Assembly (NCBI GenBank): GCA_945860955.1
Contig: CAMATH010000029.1
Span: forward strand, 1-64,000
Length of the DNA: 64,000 nt
From: Planctomicrobium piriforme
Lineage (GTDB): Bacteria > Planctomycetota > Planctomycetia > Planctomycetales > Planctomycetaceae
Direction: 5' to 3'
This document shows, piece by piece, positions 38,623 to 47,334 of this stretch (position 1 is its first letter; every line of letters begins with the position of its first letter). The translations under genes and the position numbers were made by a program. The notes under the pieces were generated by a model. That model saw only the letters and a program-made list of their open reading frames with translations, made no database searches and was not told where the DNA came from.

Positions 38623-38964
38623 TCAGTCCCTGACTTGTAAGGCGCACACACCGGCACGGACGTTGCCTCGGGTTGTGTTGACGGTGATTGTGAGGCGGTA
38701 GTTGGTGTCGGGTGTTCCGCCAGTGATGCGGAATTGAACTCCCGCGCCTGTCGGTACGGTGCCGGCGGTCTCGTTGCTGAAGGGGGTTGAGTTGATCGAC
38801 GCGGGGCCGATTTCCAGATCAGAGGGCTCGACGCTGACTGACACGGGCGCGGTGAGCAGTTCGCCACTGGCGAGCAGGCGACGGAAATCGACGCCGAACA
38901 GAATCGACTCGGCGGGATGTTTGACCAGAGGTCGAACGGCGGAGACAGAGAGCGAGGCGGACAC
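38623..38964 (-). CDS. phage fiber-tail adaptor-like protein (Ig-like)
   Basis: 113 residues. 'PLVKHPAESILFGVDFRRLLASGELLTAPVSVSV', then 'GVQFRITGGTPDTNYRLTITVNTTRGNVRAGVCALQV' is the pattern of small beta-sandwich proteins described as phage fiber-tail adaptors: K-P-x-x..D-Y-x-F-D-W..LxxGExI..., followed by GG-TxxTxYxLTxxVxTxxGR. Ours keeps the order with some replaced residues. It should connect tail or fiber components in the virion. The gene starts four bases downstream of the stop of the 69-residue ORF. Module B otherwise lacks clear tail tube or tape measure genes. Confidence 0.7.
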   Translation of the reverse strand: MSASLSVSAVRPLVKHPAESILFGVDFRRLLASGELLTAPVSVSVEPSDLEIGPASINSTPFSNETAGTVPTGAGVQFRITGGTPDTNYRLTITVNTTRGNVRAGVCALQVRD

Positions 38965-38967
38965 GAT

Positions 38968-39177
38968 TCAGCTCCAGAAAAACGTCCACAAACCGCCGCG
39001 TGGCGGCAGAGACCACGCGTCGCCGCGCGAGGGGATCTTCCACGTGTCGTCGCGGGGAGACAACGACGCGACCCGCTCGACAACGGAATCAGACGAAGGG
39101 GGTGGTGAAACGACCACAGTCGGCCGCCAGTAAGCCGGGGCAAACCAGGGGGTAGGGAAATAGGGGAGGGGGAACAT
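38968..39177 (-). CDS. small Trp/Pro-rich protein of module B (hypothetical)
   Basis: 69 residues: MFPLPYFPTPWFAPAYWRPTV, then 'DDTWKIPSRGDAWSLPPRGGLWTFFWS'. The C-terminal part has a repeated W-x(1,2)-P-x-R-G-x-x-W-x-P pattern, so it may be a small structural peptide or an adaptor. It lies between two virion-like genes with a gap of only three bases to the next one, which supports it being real. No family is recognised. An alternative view is that it is a chance ORF in the operon. Confidence 0.5.
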   Translation of the reverse strand: MFPLPYFPTPWFAPAYWRPTVVVSPPPSSDSVVERVASLSPRDDTWKIPSRGDAWSLPPRGGLWTFFWS

Positions 39178-39579
39178 GATTTGACGGACGGAAAGGGGGG
39201 ACAGGATGAAAGGAATGAAGAGGATGGACAGGATAAGGACGAGCGCAGGAGAGAATCGGAGAACTGAGAATTGGGTTTTTCAGGATGTAGGATTCCACGA
39301 TTCGCTCAATATCTTCCGCCTGCCCCTTGTAAATCCTGTCCATCCCTTTCATCCTCTTCATCCTATCAAAAATCGTCCTGCTAACGACCACACTCCGGAC
39401 AGCGATGCCGTCGGTTGGTTGGACGGACGGAAAAGGGGGACAGGATGAAAGGGATGAAAAGGATGGACAGGATTTGGACGAGTGCGGGAGGGAGTCGGCG
39501 GATAGGGGTGGGGTCGTCTGGAAGGGGGGATTTCACGATTCGCTCAACATCTTTCGCCTGCCGTTTGTAGATCCTGTGG
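39178..39579. repeat. R2 repeat block, duplicated
   Basis: R2 arms at 39200-39234 (forward) and 39333-39366 (reverse), then a second forward copy at 39439-39472 with a decayed partner near 39569. The blocks 39183-39345 and 39420-39575 are tandem copies (shared CACGATTCGCTCAA stretch). No gene is seen. The block interrupts the phage-like operon. Confidence 0.75.
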
Positions 39580-40539
39580 CTATTCTGCGTCCGTCACCAC
39601 CGTGGTCCGGTTGCCTGTCGCGTCGACGGTCGCTGTCACGCGGTTTTTGCCGTCCGCTTTGTCGCGAAACGTGAACGGGCCATTTGGAAAGCCGGCGGAT
39701 TTTCCCACGCAGACGGCGCGGAGGAGTCGCAGGGTTTGCCTGGGGGATTCTCCTGGTTCAATCCCGTCGATCCTGTCGAGCAGAGTGTCGGCGACCGCCA
39801 CGCGTTCCGCTGGCGTCAGGCTGGCGACAATCGTCGCGTCGGCACGCGCCTCGAGACTGTCGGTCGCATTGTCAAAAGTGCCACCCAGATCGCTTGGGGT
39901 GAGTGTCGGGTCTTTACGCATCAAGGAGCGCAGAAAACCGAGTACGGTGTTGAGGCCGGTTCCAGTGAACGCGCCGAGGCGCGCCAAGAGCGTCTCCTGA
40001 TTCGCCGACGTCGCGTCGCCTCGTGTCGACACCGCGACATCGACCAGATCAAGTCGAGCGGCTCGGGCCGGCGTGTAGTCGACGCCGGCGGCGCGACTGC
40101 CAATCGACGTGTCGAGCCGGCTGGGGGATCCGACTCCGCGCAGCGGATCGCAAAGCTGAATCTGAAACGGGGTCGGCACCAGACTGACGGCACCGTAGAG
40201 CATGCCTCCCAGACTGCGGCGGTCTCCCGTACTATCAAACAGCGCGTCGGCGAACTGCAGTTCGTACCACCCGGGGAGTGTGGTCGGATCGATCTCCCGA
40301 AGTCGACAGTGCCCCACCGGCGGCGCGACATAGGTGCCAACATTCGCGATCGGGCCGATGGTTCCCGACGCCGCCGAGTAGACAATTGGCGCGGCATCGC
40401 CCGGTCGAATGACGGCGATCGCCAGATTGGCCGACGTTGGGTTGAGTCCCGTCCGGCCTTGGCCGCTGTTGGAACTGGCGTCGGGAAGAAAGACATGCAG
40501 CACGACCGACGTCGCGCCCCGTTCGATGATCTCTTTCAT
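39580..40539 (-). CDS. phage-like structural protein (hypothetical)
   Basis: 319 residues, MKEIIERGATSVVLHVFLPDASSN at the start. 'TGLNPTSANLAIAVIRPGDA', 'LPGWYELQFADALFD' and 'GAVSLVPTPFQIQLCD' form a beta-rich N-terminal domain of the type seen in tail or fiber-associated proteins. A helical middle 'ETLLARLGAFTGTGLNTVLGFLRSLMRKDP' is followed by 'LTPSDLGGTFDNATDSLEAR' and a strand-rich end with 'DKADGKNRVTATVDATGNRTTVVTDAE'. Start: ATG at 40539 overlaps the preceding stop (ATGA), so translation is coupled. The longer ORF start at 40680 is rejected because it lies inside the upstream gene. Confidence 0.6.
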   Translation of the reverse strand: MKEIIERGATSVVLHVFLPDASSNSGQGRTGLNPTSANLAIAVIRPGDAAPIVYSAASGTIGPIANVGTYVAPPVGHCRLREIDPTTLPGWYELQFADALFDSTGDRRSLGGMLYGAVSLVPTPFQIQLCDPLRGVGSPSRLDTSIGSRAAGVDYTPARAARLDLVDVAVSTRGDATSANQETLLARLGAFTGTGLNTVLGFLRSLMRKDPTLTPSDLGGTFDNATDSLEARADATIVASLTPAERVAVADTLLDRIDGIEPGESPRQTLRLLRAVCVGKSAGFPNGPFTFRDKADGKNRVTATVDATGNRTTVVTDAE

Positions 40540-41603
40540 CCGTTCAATCCTCCACACATCCCCGGGTGCCGCTGCACGTTTTGCGGGGGAATATTGATGG
40601 CCGACACTCTTGGAGAAATCACCGCCACGGACGTCAAGTCTTCCGTCCAGGGTCCGGTGCCCGTCCGTTGAACCCACCACGCGTCACCAAAAATTGCGGC
40701 CCGCGACGCGGCGTCGGCGAAGGTGAGCTTGCACTGGTAACAGCCGACGGTGTTGGTTGGCCGAATGGAGCAGACATAGCGCGTCCCCGCTGACAGATCG
40801 AGGGGGGCAATGGGCGCGATGATGGTGCCAATGGTCGATGTCGCGGCAGAATCTTTGAGGGCGTCAATCGGTTGCGCGTCGATGCCGGCGAGTTGTGTGC
40901 CGGCGTCGTCATACAACCGCAGCGTCGCCTGGCCACTCGCGACCAGGCGGGTGAGTACGCCGAGAGCGTCGATGGTGAGACCTGCGGGGGAGATGAACCG
41001 GTTGCCAACCTCGTTGGGAGAGGAGCTGGTCGAGAATGCCGCGAGCGTCGCGGTTCGAACGGGGGCGAGTCCCGGATGGATCGTTCCATCGGAGTAGCGA
41101 ATCCCCAGGATTGGGAGGGTTCCGCTCGAGGCGGTCCAGGCAGTACCGTTAAAGGAAGTGGGCCAGGGATTGGCACCGGCGAATGCGGAGGTTAGGCGGA
41201 AATTGAAGGTCGCGGAGTTGCCGGTACCGATCGTGTCTGCGGACCAGGCGACGACAGCGGAGATCGCCGCGCTGGAGGCGGGAGTGTAGCCAGCGTCGAG
41301 CGGCACCCAGCTCCAGGAAGTGGCGGCAGGGGTGAACGCGCCTCGTGCGTCGGGGGCGAGCAGCGTTCCCGAGGGTGTGCCGGCGGCCACGGATTCGAGT
41401 CGCACTTCGAAGACAGGGGGAGCGCCGACGAGAGCAGAGCAGTAAGCGCCAATGTGGGAAATGGTCTTCCCGGGGATGGGGCGAAAAACCGTGGCAAAGC
41501 GTTTGGTGCCGGCGTCGAAGAGGAACGTGGTGATCGCGACGGCGGCGGTGCGGTCGACGCATTGTTCGAGATTGAACAACCAACGGGGAACCAGAGCGCT
41601 CAA
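40536..41603 (-). CDS. phage-like virion protein, first gene of module B
   Basis: 355 residues, beta-rich and low in charge: MSALVPRWLFNLEQCVDRT, 'KTISHIGAYCSALVGAPPVFEVRLESV', 'WSWVPLDAGYTPASSAAISAVVAWSADTIGTGNSATFNFRL'. This looks like a tail-fiber or receptor-binding type structural protein; no named family is recognised. Start: TTG at 41603, supported by GAGGTGA six bases upstream. A leader of about 46 bases separates it from the shared promoter motif at 41651-41684. It overlaps the next gene by four bases. In a normal phage a protein like this would be near the end of a late operon, so its first position is unusual. Confidence 0.6.
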   Translation of the reverse strand: MSALVPRWLFNLEQCVDRTAAVAITTFLFDAGTKRFATVFRPIPGKTISHIGAYCSALVGAPPVFEVRLESVAAGTPSGTLLAPDARGAFTPAATSWSWVPLDAGYTPASSAAISAVVAWSADTIGTGNSATFNFRLTSAFAGANPWPTSFNGTAWTASSGTLPILGIRYSDGTIHPGLAPVRTATLAAFSTSSSPNEVGNRFISPAGLTIDALGVLTRLVASGQATLRLYDDAGTQLAGIDAQPIDALKDSAATSTIGTIIAPIAPLDLSAGTRYVCSIRPTNTVGCYQCKLTFADAASRAAIFGDAWWVQRTGTGPWTEDLTSVAVISPRVSAINIPPQNVQRHPGMCGGLNG

Positions 41604-41650
41604 GAATCACCTCACCGTGAAAACCACACCGCCCGCGAGAAATGCACATT

Positions 41651-41684
41651 AGTCCATTATCCCACAGGAATTTTGAGTGGTCAA
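41651..41684 (-). promoter_or_regulatory. 28-bp shared element with promoter of module B
   Basis: Bases 41651-41678 are identical to 5650-5677. On the minus strand TTGACC (41684-41679), a 17-base spacer and GATAAT (41661-41656) make a good sigma-70-type promoter. Transcription should start about 46 bases before the TTG start at 41603. Identity in the 28 bases includes the spacer, which suggests a regulator binds there. Confidence 0.75.
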
Positions 41685-41844
41685 CGGGGGAATCGAGGAG
41701 AGGTTTCCAGATGGCTTGGAATCGGTTCGGCGAATCCCGGACGGACGAAGGCAATCGGGCACGAGTTGTCGGACCCGGTGCCGCGCGCAGTATATTCCCA
41801 CTCCGGATTCACAGCGTCTCTGTCTTCACCTGGAGCAGTTTCCC

Positions 41845-42771
41845 ATGTCTCGGTTGCTGATTTCTCTATTCATCGTCATCGCGCTGGTGGTCGCGCGCAA
41901 CGTGTCTGTCTGCGCCAACGACACGGTCCGCCGAACGGAAGACGTCGTCTACGGCCGAAAATTCGGCATGGCGCTGACGCTCGACGTGTTTCAACCCCCA
42001 AAGCCCATTGGAGCGGGCTTGTTGTTCCTGGTGAACGGGGGCTGGTTGTCGAGCAAGGCGACACCGCTCATGGTGACGATTCGCCCCGACGACTACCGAG
42101 TCTATCTCGACCGGGGCTATACCGTCTTCGCGGTGGTGACCAGTTCGCAACCCAGGTTCACCATCGCGGAAGAAATGCTCGACGTCGAACGAGCGGTGCG
42201 GTTCGTTCGGGCGAACGCCGGGCGATTTGAAATCGATCCGCAACGGCTCGGTGTGATGGGGTCGAGTTCGGGGGGGCACTTGACGCTGTCGGTGTCAGCC
42301 CGGGGTGGGGCAGGCAAGCCTGATGCGGTCGATCCGGTGGATCGCGAAAGCGCCGTGGTGCAGGCGGCCGCCTGTTTTTTCCCGCCGACCGACTTTTTGA
42401 ATTATGGCGGTCCCGGTAAAAGCGGGGTGGGTGAAGGGCCACTGGCGCCCCTGGAAGTGGCGTTCGGGTCAAACGGGATGTCGGCGGAGGAGCGGGCAAA
42501 ACTCGGTCGCGAGATCTCGCCAGTGACGTATGTCAGCCAAGATCTTCCCCCGATATTGATCATCCACGGAGATCAGGACGACGTGGTGCCGCTCCAGCAG
42601 GCGGAACGGTTCGCCGACCGGGCGAAGGAAATGGGGGCTTCGCCGGTCAAAATCATCGTCCGCCCAGGAAAAGGGCACGGCTGGGGAGATTTCTGGCGGT
42701 CCGCGGACGATGTGAACGCATTCGCCGACTGGTTTGACGCTCATCTGGCGAAAAGTCGGACCAAACCGTGA
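41845..42771 (+). CDS. secreted alpha/beta-hydrolase (esterase/BD-FAE type)
   Basis: 308 residues with a signal peptide (MSRLLISLFIVIALVVARNVSVCA). 'FLVNGGWLSSKATP' is the oxyanion segment, 'LGVMGSSSGGHLTLSV' the nucleophile elbow, 'ILIIHGDQDDVVPL' the acid, and 'KGHGWGDF' the His. This set fits the BD-FAE or carboxylesterase type. Length is normal. Start: ATG at 41845 with GGAG nine bases upstream; the longer ORF start runs through module-B promoter DNA. The gene diverges from module B, so its own promoter lies between 41685 and 41840. Substrate unknown; acetylated or feruloylated polysaccharides are plausible. Confidence 0.85.
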   Translation: MSRLLISLFIVIALVVARNVSVCANDTVRRTEDVVYGRKFGMALTLDVFQPPKPIGAGLLFLVNGGWLSSKATPLMVTIRPDDYRVYLDRGYTVFAVVTSSQPRFTIAEEMLDVERAVRFVRANAGRFEIDPQRLGVMGSSSGGHLTLSVSARGGAGKPDAVDPVDRESAVVQAAACFFPPTDFLNYGGPGKSGVGEGPLAPLEVAFGSNGMSAEERAKLGREISPVTYVSQDLPPILIIHGDQDDVVPLQQAERFADRAKEMGASPVKIIVRPGKGHGWGDFWRSADDVNAFADWFDAHLAKSRTKP

Positions 42772-43073
42772 TTGGGAAGTGCCGTTCTGTGCCTGAATGC
42801 GCGACAAGCGTGCAATTGTCGCTGTGGGGATTGGCAAATGATTCGCATGATAACAGTCGTCGTAAGTCGCGTTTGAAAGGGAGGTTGCAACCGAACGAGA
42901 GAACCGAACGGGGGAGTGCGGACGCGGTCTGGGCACGGCATTTGCGAAACAGGGATTTCGACGATTCGCAACTGGGATTGGATGGTTGTTGACCGTTGTC
43001 TGGAAGCAAACACTTGGCCAGCCCATTCTGGGCGGGCTGGATCGACTGTTTCCCCCTCTTGAGAGACCTAGCG
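42772..43073. other. gene-free interval with a leader hairpin
   Basis: 302 bp. The only clear structure is CCAGCCC/GGGCTGG at 43018-43040 (7-bp stem, 9-base loop), 34 bases before the next start codon, which could form in its mRNA leader. Nothing else is recognised. Confidence 0.4.
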
Positions 43074-43505
43074 ATGAGCGCGGCATATGAATTGGGTGTC
43101 CCCATTTCCAAAGGCTCTTTGTCTTCTCTGGCGCAAAAGCGGCCGGCGATTTGGAATTTCGCCGACGAGGCGGCCGCGACGGCGAACAACGACTTCAAAA
43201 CCAAGGTGGGCGTGTTCGCCGCCTTGTGGGTGCTGATCGGTGGCGTTTCCGCCTACGACACCTACCTGACGGTGCGCTATCAGGAGACCCTGGTCCTTCT
43301 GGAGCGCAATCCCGTGGCGATCTGGTTGTTGTCGTACGATGATTGGAATCCTGCGACGCTGGTCGGGCTGAAATTCCTCGGCTCGATGATCGTACTCGGG
43401 GCCCTGTCGCTGTCGTTCTGGTGGCGCCCCCGCTGGGGGTTGCTGATGTCACTTTCCATCGCGTTGTTTCAGACCGCGCTATTGGTCTTCTTGACGATCG
43501 TGTGA
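43074..43505 (+). CDS. small membrane protein (hypothetical)
   Basis: 143 residues, three hydrophobic segments: 'KVGVFAALWVLIGGVSAYDTYL', 'LVGLKFLGSMIVLGALSLSF' and 'GLLMSLSIALFQTALLVFLTIV'. The stretch 'YDTYLTVRYQETLVLLERNPVAIWLL' between the first two is characteristic of a small membrane-protein group I have seen in planctomycetes, but I cannot name it. Start: ATG at 43074; an in-frame upstream ATG at 42996 adds poorly composed residues. The gene ends 36 bp before a strong hairpin that mainly terminates csrA from the other side. Confidence 0.72.
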   Translation: MSAAYELGVPISKGSLSSLAQKRPAIWNFADEAAATANNDFKTKVGVFAALWVLIGGVSAYDTYLTVRYQETLVLLERNPVAIWLLSYDDWNPATLVGLKFLGSMIVLGALSLSFWWRPRWGLLMSLSIALFQTALLVFLTIV

Positions 43506-43529
43506 CGGGTTTGCAGACTTAAGCGAGCC

Positions 43530-43571
43530 GATAAAAAAAACCACTCCCCGGAACAGTTTCCGTGGGAGTGG
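43530..43571 (-). terminator. rho-independent terminator of csrA
   Basis: CCACTCCC...GGGAGTGG (43541-43571) forms a long stem with inner GGAA/TTCC. On the minus strand the hairpin is followed by eight T residues (complement of 43540-43533), a near-ideal terminator for csrA. It may also serve the convergent membrane-protein gene. Confidence 0.88.
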
Positions 43572-43594
43572 AATAGTGGGGAAGACTTGTTGAT

Positions 43595-43837
43595 CTACCG
43601 CGCCGCAGCGGTTTCGCCGGTCACACTGGGGACTGCGAGGGGGCGGCCAGATTGGGGGAGATCGGTGAGGGGGAGTTCAGACTCGGCCCGTTGATCGAGT
43701 TCCATCCGTCGCACGCTGATATCGCGGGGGGCTTCAATCCCCAACCGGACTTTGCCACCACGGATCTCGACCACCGCGATCTCGATCCCCGGTTCAATGA
43801 CAATCCGCTCACCAATCTTTCGACTGAGAACCAACAT
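43595..43837 (-). CDS. csrA: carbon storage regulator CsrA
   Basis: 80 residues. CsrA binds GGA-containing RNA hairpins and represses or stabilises target mRNAs. The full conserved stretch is present: 'MLVLSRKIGERIVI' and 'IAVVEIRGGKVRLGIEAPRDISVRRMEL' with the RNA-binding arginine in the last strand-to-helix region. The C-terminus is about 20 residues longer than a minimal CsrA and Pro/Ser-rich. Start: ATG at 43837 with a strong GGAGG seven bases upstream. It stands alone, with its own terminator. The GGAGG could itself be autoregulated by CsrA. Confidence 0.95.
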   Translation of the reverse strand: MLVLSRKIGERIVIEPGIEIAVVEIRGGKVRLGIEAPRDISVRRMELDQRAESELPLTDLPQSGRPLAVPSVTGETAAAR

Positions 43838-44330
43838 CGCAAATCCTCCTTGAATTGTGTCGACTGGCGTCATGGTTGCCAGACGAACGCTGCGGGACAG
43901 GTTGCCACCACGATTCCCCCAAAATCCTGGGTCGGGGATTCGCAGCGGACGAAATCAACTGGACGTGAGTATTTATACGCACAGTGAATGGTTTAGACGC
44001 TAACCAGATTCGAAAGTTCACGCGATTTATTCGAAGAATTCCTATTTTTTCAGAATTCCCCTCAAGAAAACGACCGCTGGAGACCGAGAAAAGTCACACC
44101 AGTCCACGTGTTCTTAAGGGATTGTGTGGACGCAAGTATATTTTTCAAGAAACATTTGTCAAGTCGGAATGTGCGCTTGTCTTGACGATTCCCTTCCCAT
44201 AAACTGCTGGTTCGCCGCGCCGTGGCAGCAGATTGTTTCCGGGCCGCGTTGGGACAAAGCCGATTCCGTATCGGTTTCCATCCCGGTTTCTTCACCCCAT
44301 TCAGGTTCGCGTCCCCGGGGGACGAGCATC
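43838..44330. other. divergent csrA/rpmE intergenic region
   Basis: 493 bp. A TATAAA at about 43977-43972 (minus strand) is a plausible -10 element for csrA. On the plus side an AT-rich tract at 44010-44160 and TTGACG near 44182 are possible rpmE promoter parts. No gene is supported. Confidence 0.4.
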
Positions 44331-44609
44331 ATGCAGCAAGACATCCATCCCAATTACGTTGAAACGGCCGTCGTCTGCGGTTGTGGCAACACCTTCAAAA
44401 CCCGCAGCACCCGCGCCAAGATTCACGTCGAAATCTGCTCGGCGTGCCATCCGTTTTTCACGGGCAAGGTGAAGTTCATCGACACGGCGGGCCGCGTCGA
44501 GAAGTTCCAGCGGAAGTACAACTGGGGCAACAAGCCGGGCGAAGCGGAAGCCGCGAAGGCCGAAGCGAAAGCCGAGGCCGCCCGCAACGAAGCCGAAGCG
44601 AAGGGCTAG
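44331..44609 (+). CDS. rpmE: ribosomal protein bL31
   Basis: 92 residues. The core '[63 protein letters not shown]' is bL31 with the zinc-binding set CxC ... CxxC (16, 18, 36, 39), i.e. the C+ form. It bridges the ribosomal subunits. The C-terminal 22 residues are Ala/Glu/Lys-rich, an extension beyond most bL31. Start: ATG at 44331. A perfect 13-bp hairpin follows at 44648, then prfA, a common bacterial order. Confidence 0.95.
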   Translation: MQQDIHPNYVETAVVCGCGNTFKTRSTRAKIHVEICSACHPFFTGKVKFIDTAGRVEKFQRKYNWGNKPGEAEAAKAEAKAEAARNEAEAKG

Positions 44610-44647
44610 CTGGGCCGCATCCCCTGTGGCGTGGAATTCCCGGGTTG

Positions 44648-44679
44648 AATCGGGAGTGTGTTGAAGCACACTCCCGATT
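44648..44679 (+). terminator. perfect hairpin between rpmE and prfA
   Basis: AATCGGGAGTGTG and CACACTCCCGATT form a 13-bp perfect stem with a 6-base loop, 38 bases after the rpmE stop. No T tract follows, so it probably attenuates or protects mRNA ends rather than ending transcription completely. Confidence 0.6.
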
Positions 44680-44739
44680 CCCCTTGGTGGTGTTCCCCGT
44701 TGTCTCCCGGCCGTCCTTAGATTTTTCAGGGGTTTTGTC

Positions 44740-45810
44740 GTGTTTCCCAGTTTGCAGGCCAAGCTCGAGCGGTTCGAAGAGCTCGAACGCTCCATTCAGG
44801 ATCCCGCCGTCCTCGCCGACTCCGCCGTGCTGCAGACCGTGCAGCGCGAATATGGTGGTCTGGCGAAATTGGCGCATAAAGTCCGCGAGTTCAATCGGCT
44901 CGAAACCGAAGTCGAAGTCGCGCGAACGATGGTCGACAGCGAGGCCGACCCCGACCTCAAGGCGTACGCCCAAGAGGAATTCAACACGCTCGACGCGCAG
45001 CGGTTGACGTTGCAGACCGAACTGGAAGATCTGGTTCTGGCGGGAGACGCCGCCACGCGCGGCAGTCTCATCATGGAAATCCGAGCGGGAACGGGGGGGG
45101 AAGAGGCGGCTCTCTTCGCCCGCGATCTGTACGACATGTACCAGAAATACGCCGCCGTCCGTGATTGGAAGTGCGAAGTTCTGGAATTCTCCCCCTCCGA
45201 TATGGGCGGGGTGCGGGAAGTGGTCTTTTCCGTCGCGGGCGAAGGGGCGTACCGCAGTCTGCAATTCGAGAGCGGCGGACACCGGGTGCAGCGCGTTCCC
45301 GAGACCGAAACGCAAGGCCGGGTGCATACCAGTCTCGCGACGGTTGCCGTCCTTCCGGAAGCGACCGAAGTGGAAATCGAAATCAAAGAAGAAGACCTGC
45401 GACTCGATACCATGCGGGCCGGTGGCCCTGGCGGCCAAAAGGTTAATAAGATCGAAAGCGCCGTCCGCATCACGCACATTCCGACCGGGCTGGTCGTGAA
45501 GTGTCAGGACGAAAAGAGCCAGCACAAGAACAAAGCCAAGGCGATGCGCGTTCTCCGCAGTCGGCTGCTTGAGCTGCGACAGGAACAGGCGCACGCCGAA
45601 CGCGCCACGCAGCGCAAACTGCAAGTCGGTTCGGGAGATCGCAGCGAACGGATTCGCACGTACAATTTCCCGCAGAATCGCCTGACCGATCACCGCATCG
45701 GCGTGACGTTGTACAAGCTCGATCAGGTCATCATGGGTCAGCTTGATGACATGGTCGACGCGTTATTGAAATTTGACCGCGACGAACGGCTCGGACAACA
45801 GCCGGAATAA
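44740..45810 (+). CDS. prfA: peptide chain release factor 1
   Basis: 356 residues, normal length. RF1 reads UAA and UAG and triggers peptide release with its GGQ loop: '[26 protein letters not shown]' is the GGQ region. The stop-recognition segment '[26 protein letters not shown]' carries an R/H-x-HTS-type sequence in place of the more usual R-x-HTS. '[21 protein letters not shown]' and '[17 protein letters not shown]' are fully conserved. Start: GTG at 44740 with AGGGG upstream; no nearer ATG. It is followed by prmC, whose product methylates the GGQ glutamine. Confidence 0.95.
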   Translation: MFPSLQAKLERFEELERSIQDPAVLADSAVLQTVQREYGGLAKLAHKVREFNRLETEVEVARTMVDSEADPDLKAYAQEEFNTLDAQRLTLQTELEDLVLAGDAATRGSLIMEIRAGTGGEEAALFARDLYDMYQKYAAVRDWKCEVLEFSPSDMGGVREVVFSVAGEGAYRSLQFESGGHRVQRVPETETQGRVHTSLATVAVLPEATEVEIEIKEEDLRLDTMRAGGPGGQKVNKIESAVRITHIPTGLVVKCQDEKSQHKNKAKAMRVLRSRLLELRQEQAHAERATQRKLQVGSGDRSERIRTYNFPQNRLTDHRIGVTLYKLDQVIMGQLDDMVDALLKFDRDERLGQQPE

Positions 45811-45871
45811 GAGCCCTCCGCGAACAGAATCGATCGCTGACCCGTCTCCGCACCATATCAAGGCGTCCGCT

Positions 45872-46762
45872 GTGTCCGCTCCCGCCGCTCAACCTCCCGC
45901 CGACGCTCCCTGGACGGTGGGACGCATTCTCGAGTGGACGACGCAGCACCTGAAGAAGAACGGGTGCGAGAACGCCCGGCTTGACGCCGAGCTGTTGCTG
46001 TCGGAAGCGCGGGGCTGCCCGCGAATTCAGCTCTACGTGCAGTTCAACGAGGTCGTCACCGATCCGCAGCGGACCCGCATGCGCGATCTGGTGAAGCGTC
46101 GCACGCAGGCTGAGCCGGTGGCGTATCTGATCGGTCGGCGGGAGTTTTTCAGCCTCGATTTTCTGGTCAATCGCGATGTGCTGGTTCCCCGCCCGGATAC
46201 CGAAACACTGGTGCTGGAACTGATCACCGAGGCCCGCAAGTATGAGAACCCGCGGATTCTGGAACTGGGAACCGGGTCGGGCTGCATCGCGATCTCGACG
46301 GCGGTCAATGTGCCGACGGCGCGGGTGACCGCGGTCGACGTCTCGGCACCGGCACTGGTGGTGGCGAACGACAATGTCCAAAAGCACAAAGTCGCCGACC
46401 GGGTGACGTTGCTGCATGGCGATTTGTTCGCCCCGCTCCCTGCGGATTCGCAGTTTGATTTTGTTGTCAGCAATCCGCCGTATATCGCCGACGCCGAGAT
46501 TGAGCAGTTGTCAAACGACGTCAAATTGCATGAACCGCACTTGGCGCTCAAGGGGGGAACCGACGGGCTGGAGATCATTCGCAGGCTGTTTGCCGCCGTA
46601 CCGGCGTTTTTGGTTTCGGGAGGCAGGCTGCTGATTGAGTTTTCGCCGGAGCAGGCGGAGCGGATGTTGCGGCTGGTTGCGGAGAATGAGTCGTTTCGGG
46701 ATCCGCGGATCTTGAAGGATATGGCGGGTCGGGCGCGAGTGTTGGTGGCGACGCGGCGGTAG
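45872..46762 (+). CDS. prmC: release factor glutamine methyltransferase
   Basis: 296 residues, normal length. PrmC methylates the Gln of the RF1/RF2 GGQ motif, using S-adenosylmethionine. 'ILELGTGSGCIAIST' is the SAM-binding loop and 'FDFVVSNPPYIADAEI' the NPPY active-site motif; 'EPVAYLIGRREFFSLDFLVNRDVLVPRPDTETLV' is the N-terminal substrate-binding region. Start: GTG at 45872 with AAGG eight bases upstream gives the normal length; a TTG at 45773 inside prfA is possible but unlikely. The pairing with prfA is standard. Confidence 0.93.
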   Translation: MSAPAAQPPADAPWTVGRILEWTTQHLKKNGCENARLDAELLLSEARGCPRIQLYVQFNEVVTDPQRTRMRDLVKRRTQAEPVAYLIGRREFFSLDFLVNRDVLVPRPDTETLVLELITEARKYENPRILELGTGSGCIAISTAVNVPTARVTAVDVSAPALVVANDNVQKHKVADRVTLLHGDLFAPLPADSQFDFVVSNPPYIADAEIEQLSNDVKLHEPHLALKGGTDGLEIIRRLFAAVPAFLVSGGRLLIEFSPEQAERMLRLVAENESFRDPRILKDMAGRARVLVATRR

Positions 46763-47038
46763 GTGTCCGCGAAGAAATAGTTTGATCAAATTCCAGCGAT
46801 TACAGGATTCTGTGCGCCAACGCGATTTGCCCTGAACGGGCCAGACAAGCCCGCCCAAGGGCTGGCGAATTCCGCCCCGTTGGGGCTGGATCCCTGGCGG
46901 TCGATGCGCCCCGTGGTTGGGGCGTGTTGGGCGTTTGCAGGGATCGTCGTGTGTACGGCTTATGCGCCGCGGTCACGCATGCAACGGCCCCGTCCGTTGA
47001 CTCCGTGATGCCTCCGTGACGGCGGCACGTCGGAGGTC

Positions 47039-47334
47039 CACACGCCGTTCAAGTCGACCGCCGTCACCCCGTGCGAGACTTGCGGGTATCGACCGCCCAC
47101 GAGTCCGCCCCAACGGGGGTATGGGAATCCCTTCGGCGTCACGAGCGATTGATTAGCCGTATCAACCACCCACGACGCAGCCCCAACGGGGCGGAATTCG
47201 ATAGCCCAGGGTGGAGCCCCGTGTCTGGGCGAAGCCCAGATCCGGGGCGGAGCCCTGGGTTCAATGACGTTACCTCACACGCCAAGCCCCAACGGGGCGC
47301 AACCCGCATCGGCGCGGTCTGGGAACACGGCGAC
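47039..47334. repeat. long direct repeat, copy 1
   Basis: About 296 bp, nearly identical to 47704-47998. It starts at CACACGCCGTTCAA and ends near GGGAACACGGCGA. The spacing of the two copies is 665 bp. Confidence 0.85.

Noticed and set aside
43984-44202. A short ORF between csrA and rpmE
   Set aside because: AT-rich promoter region, no ribosome binding site, no family signature.
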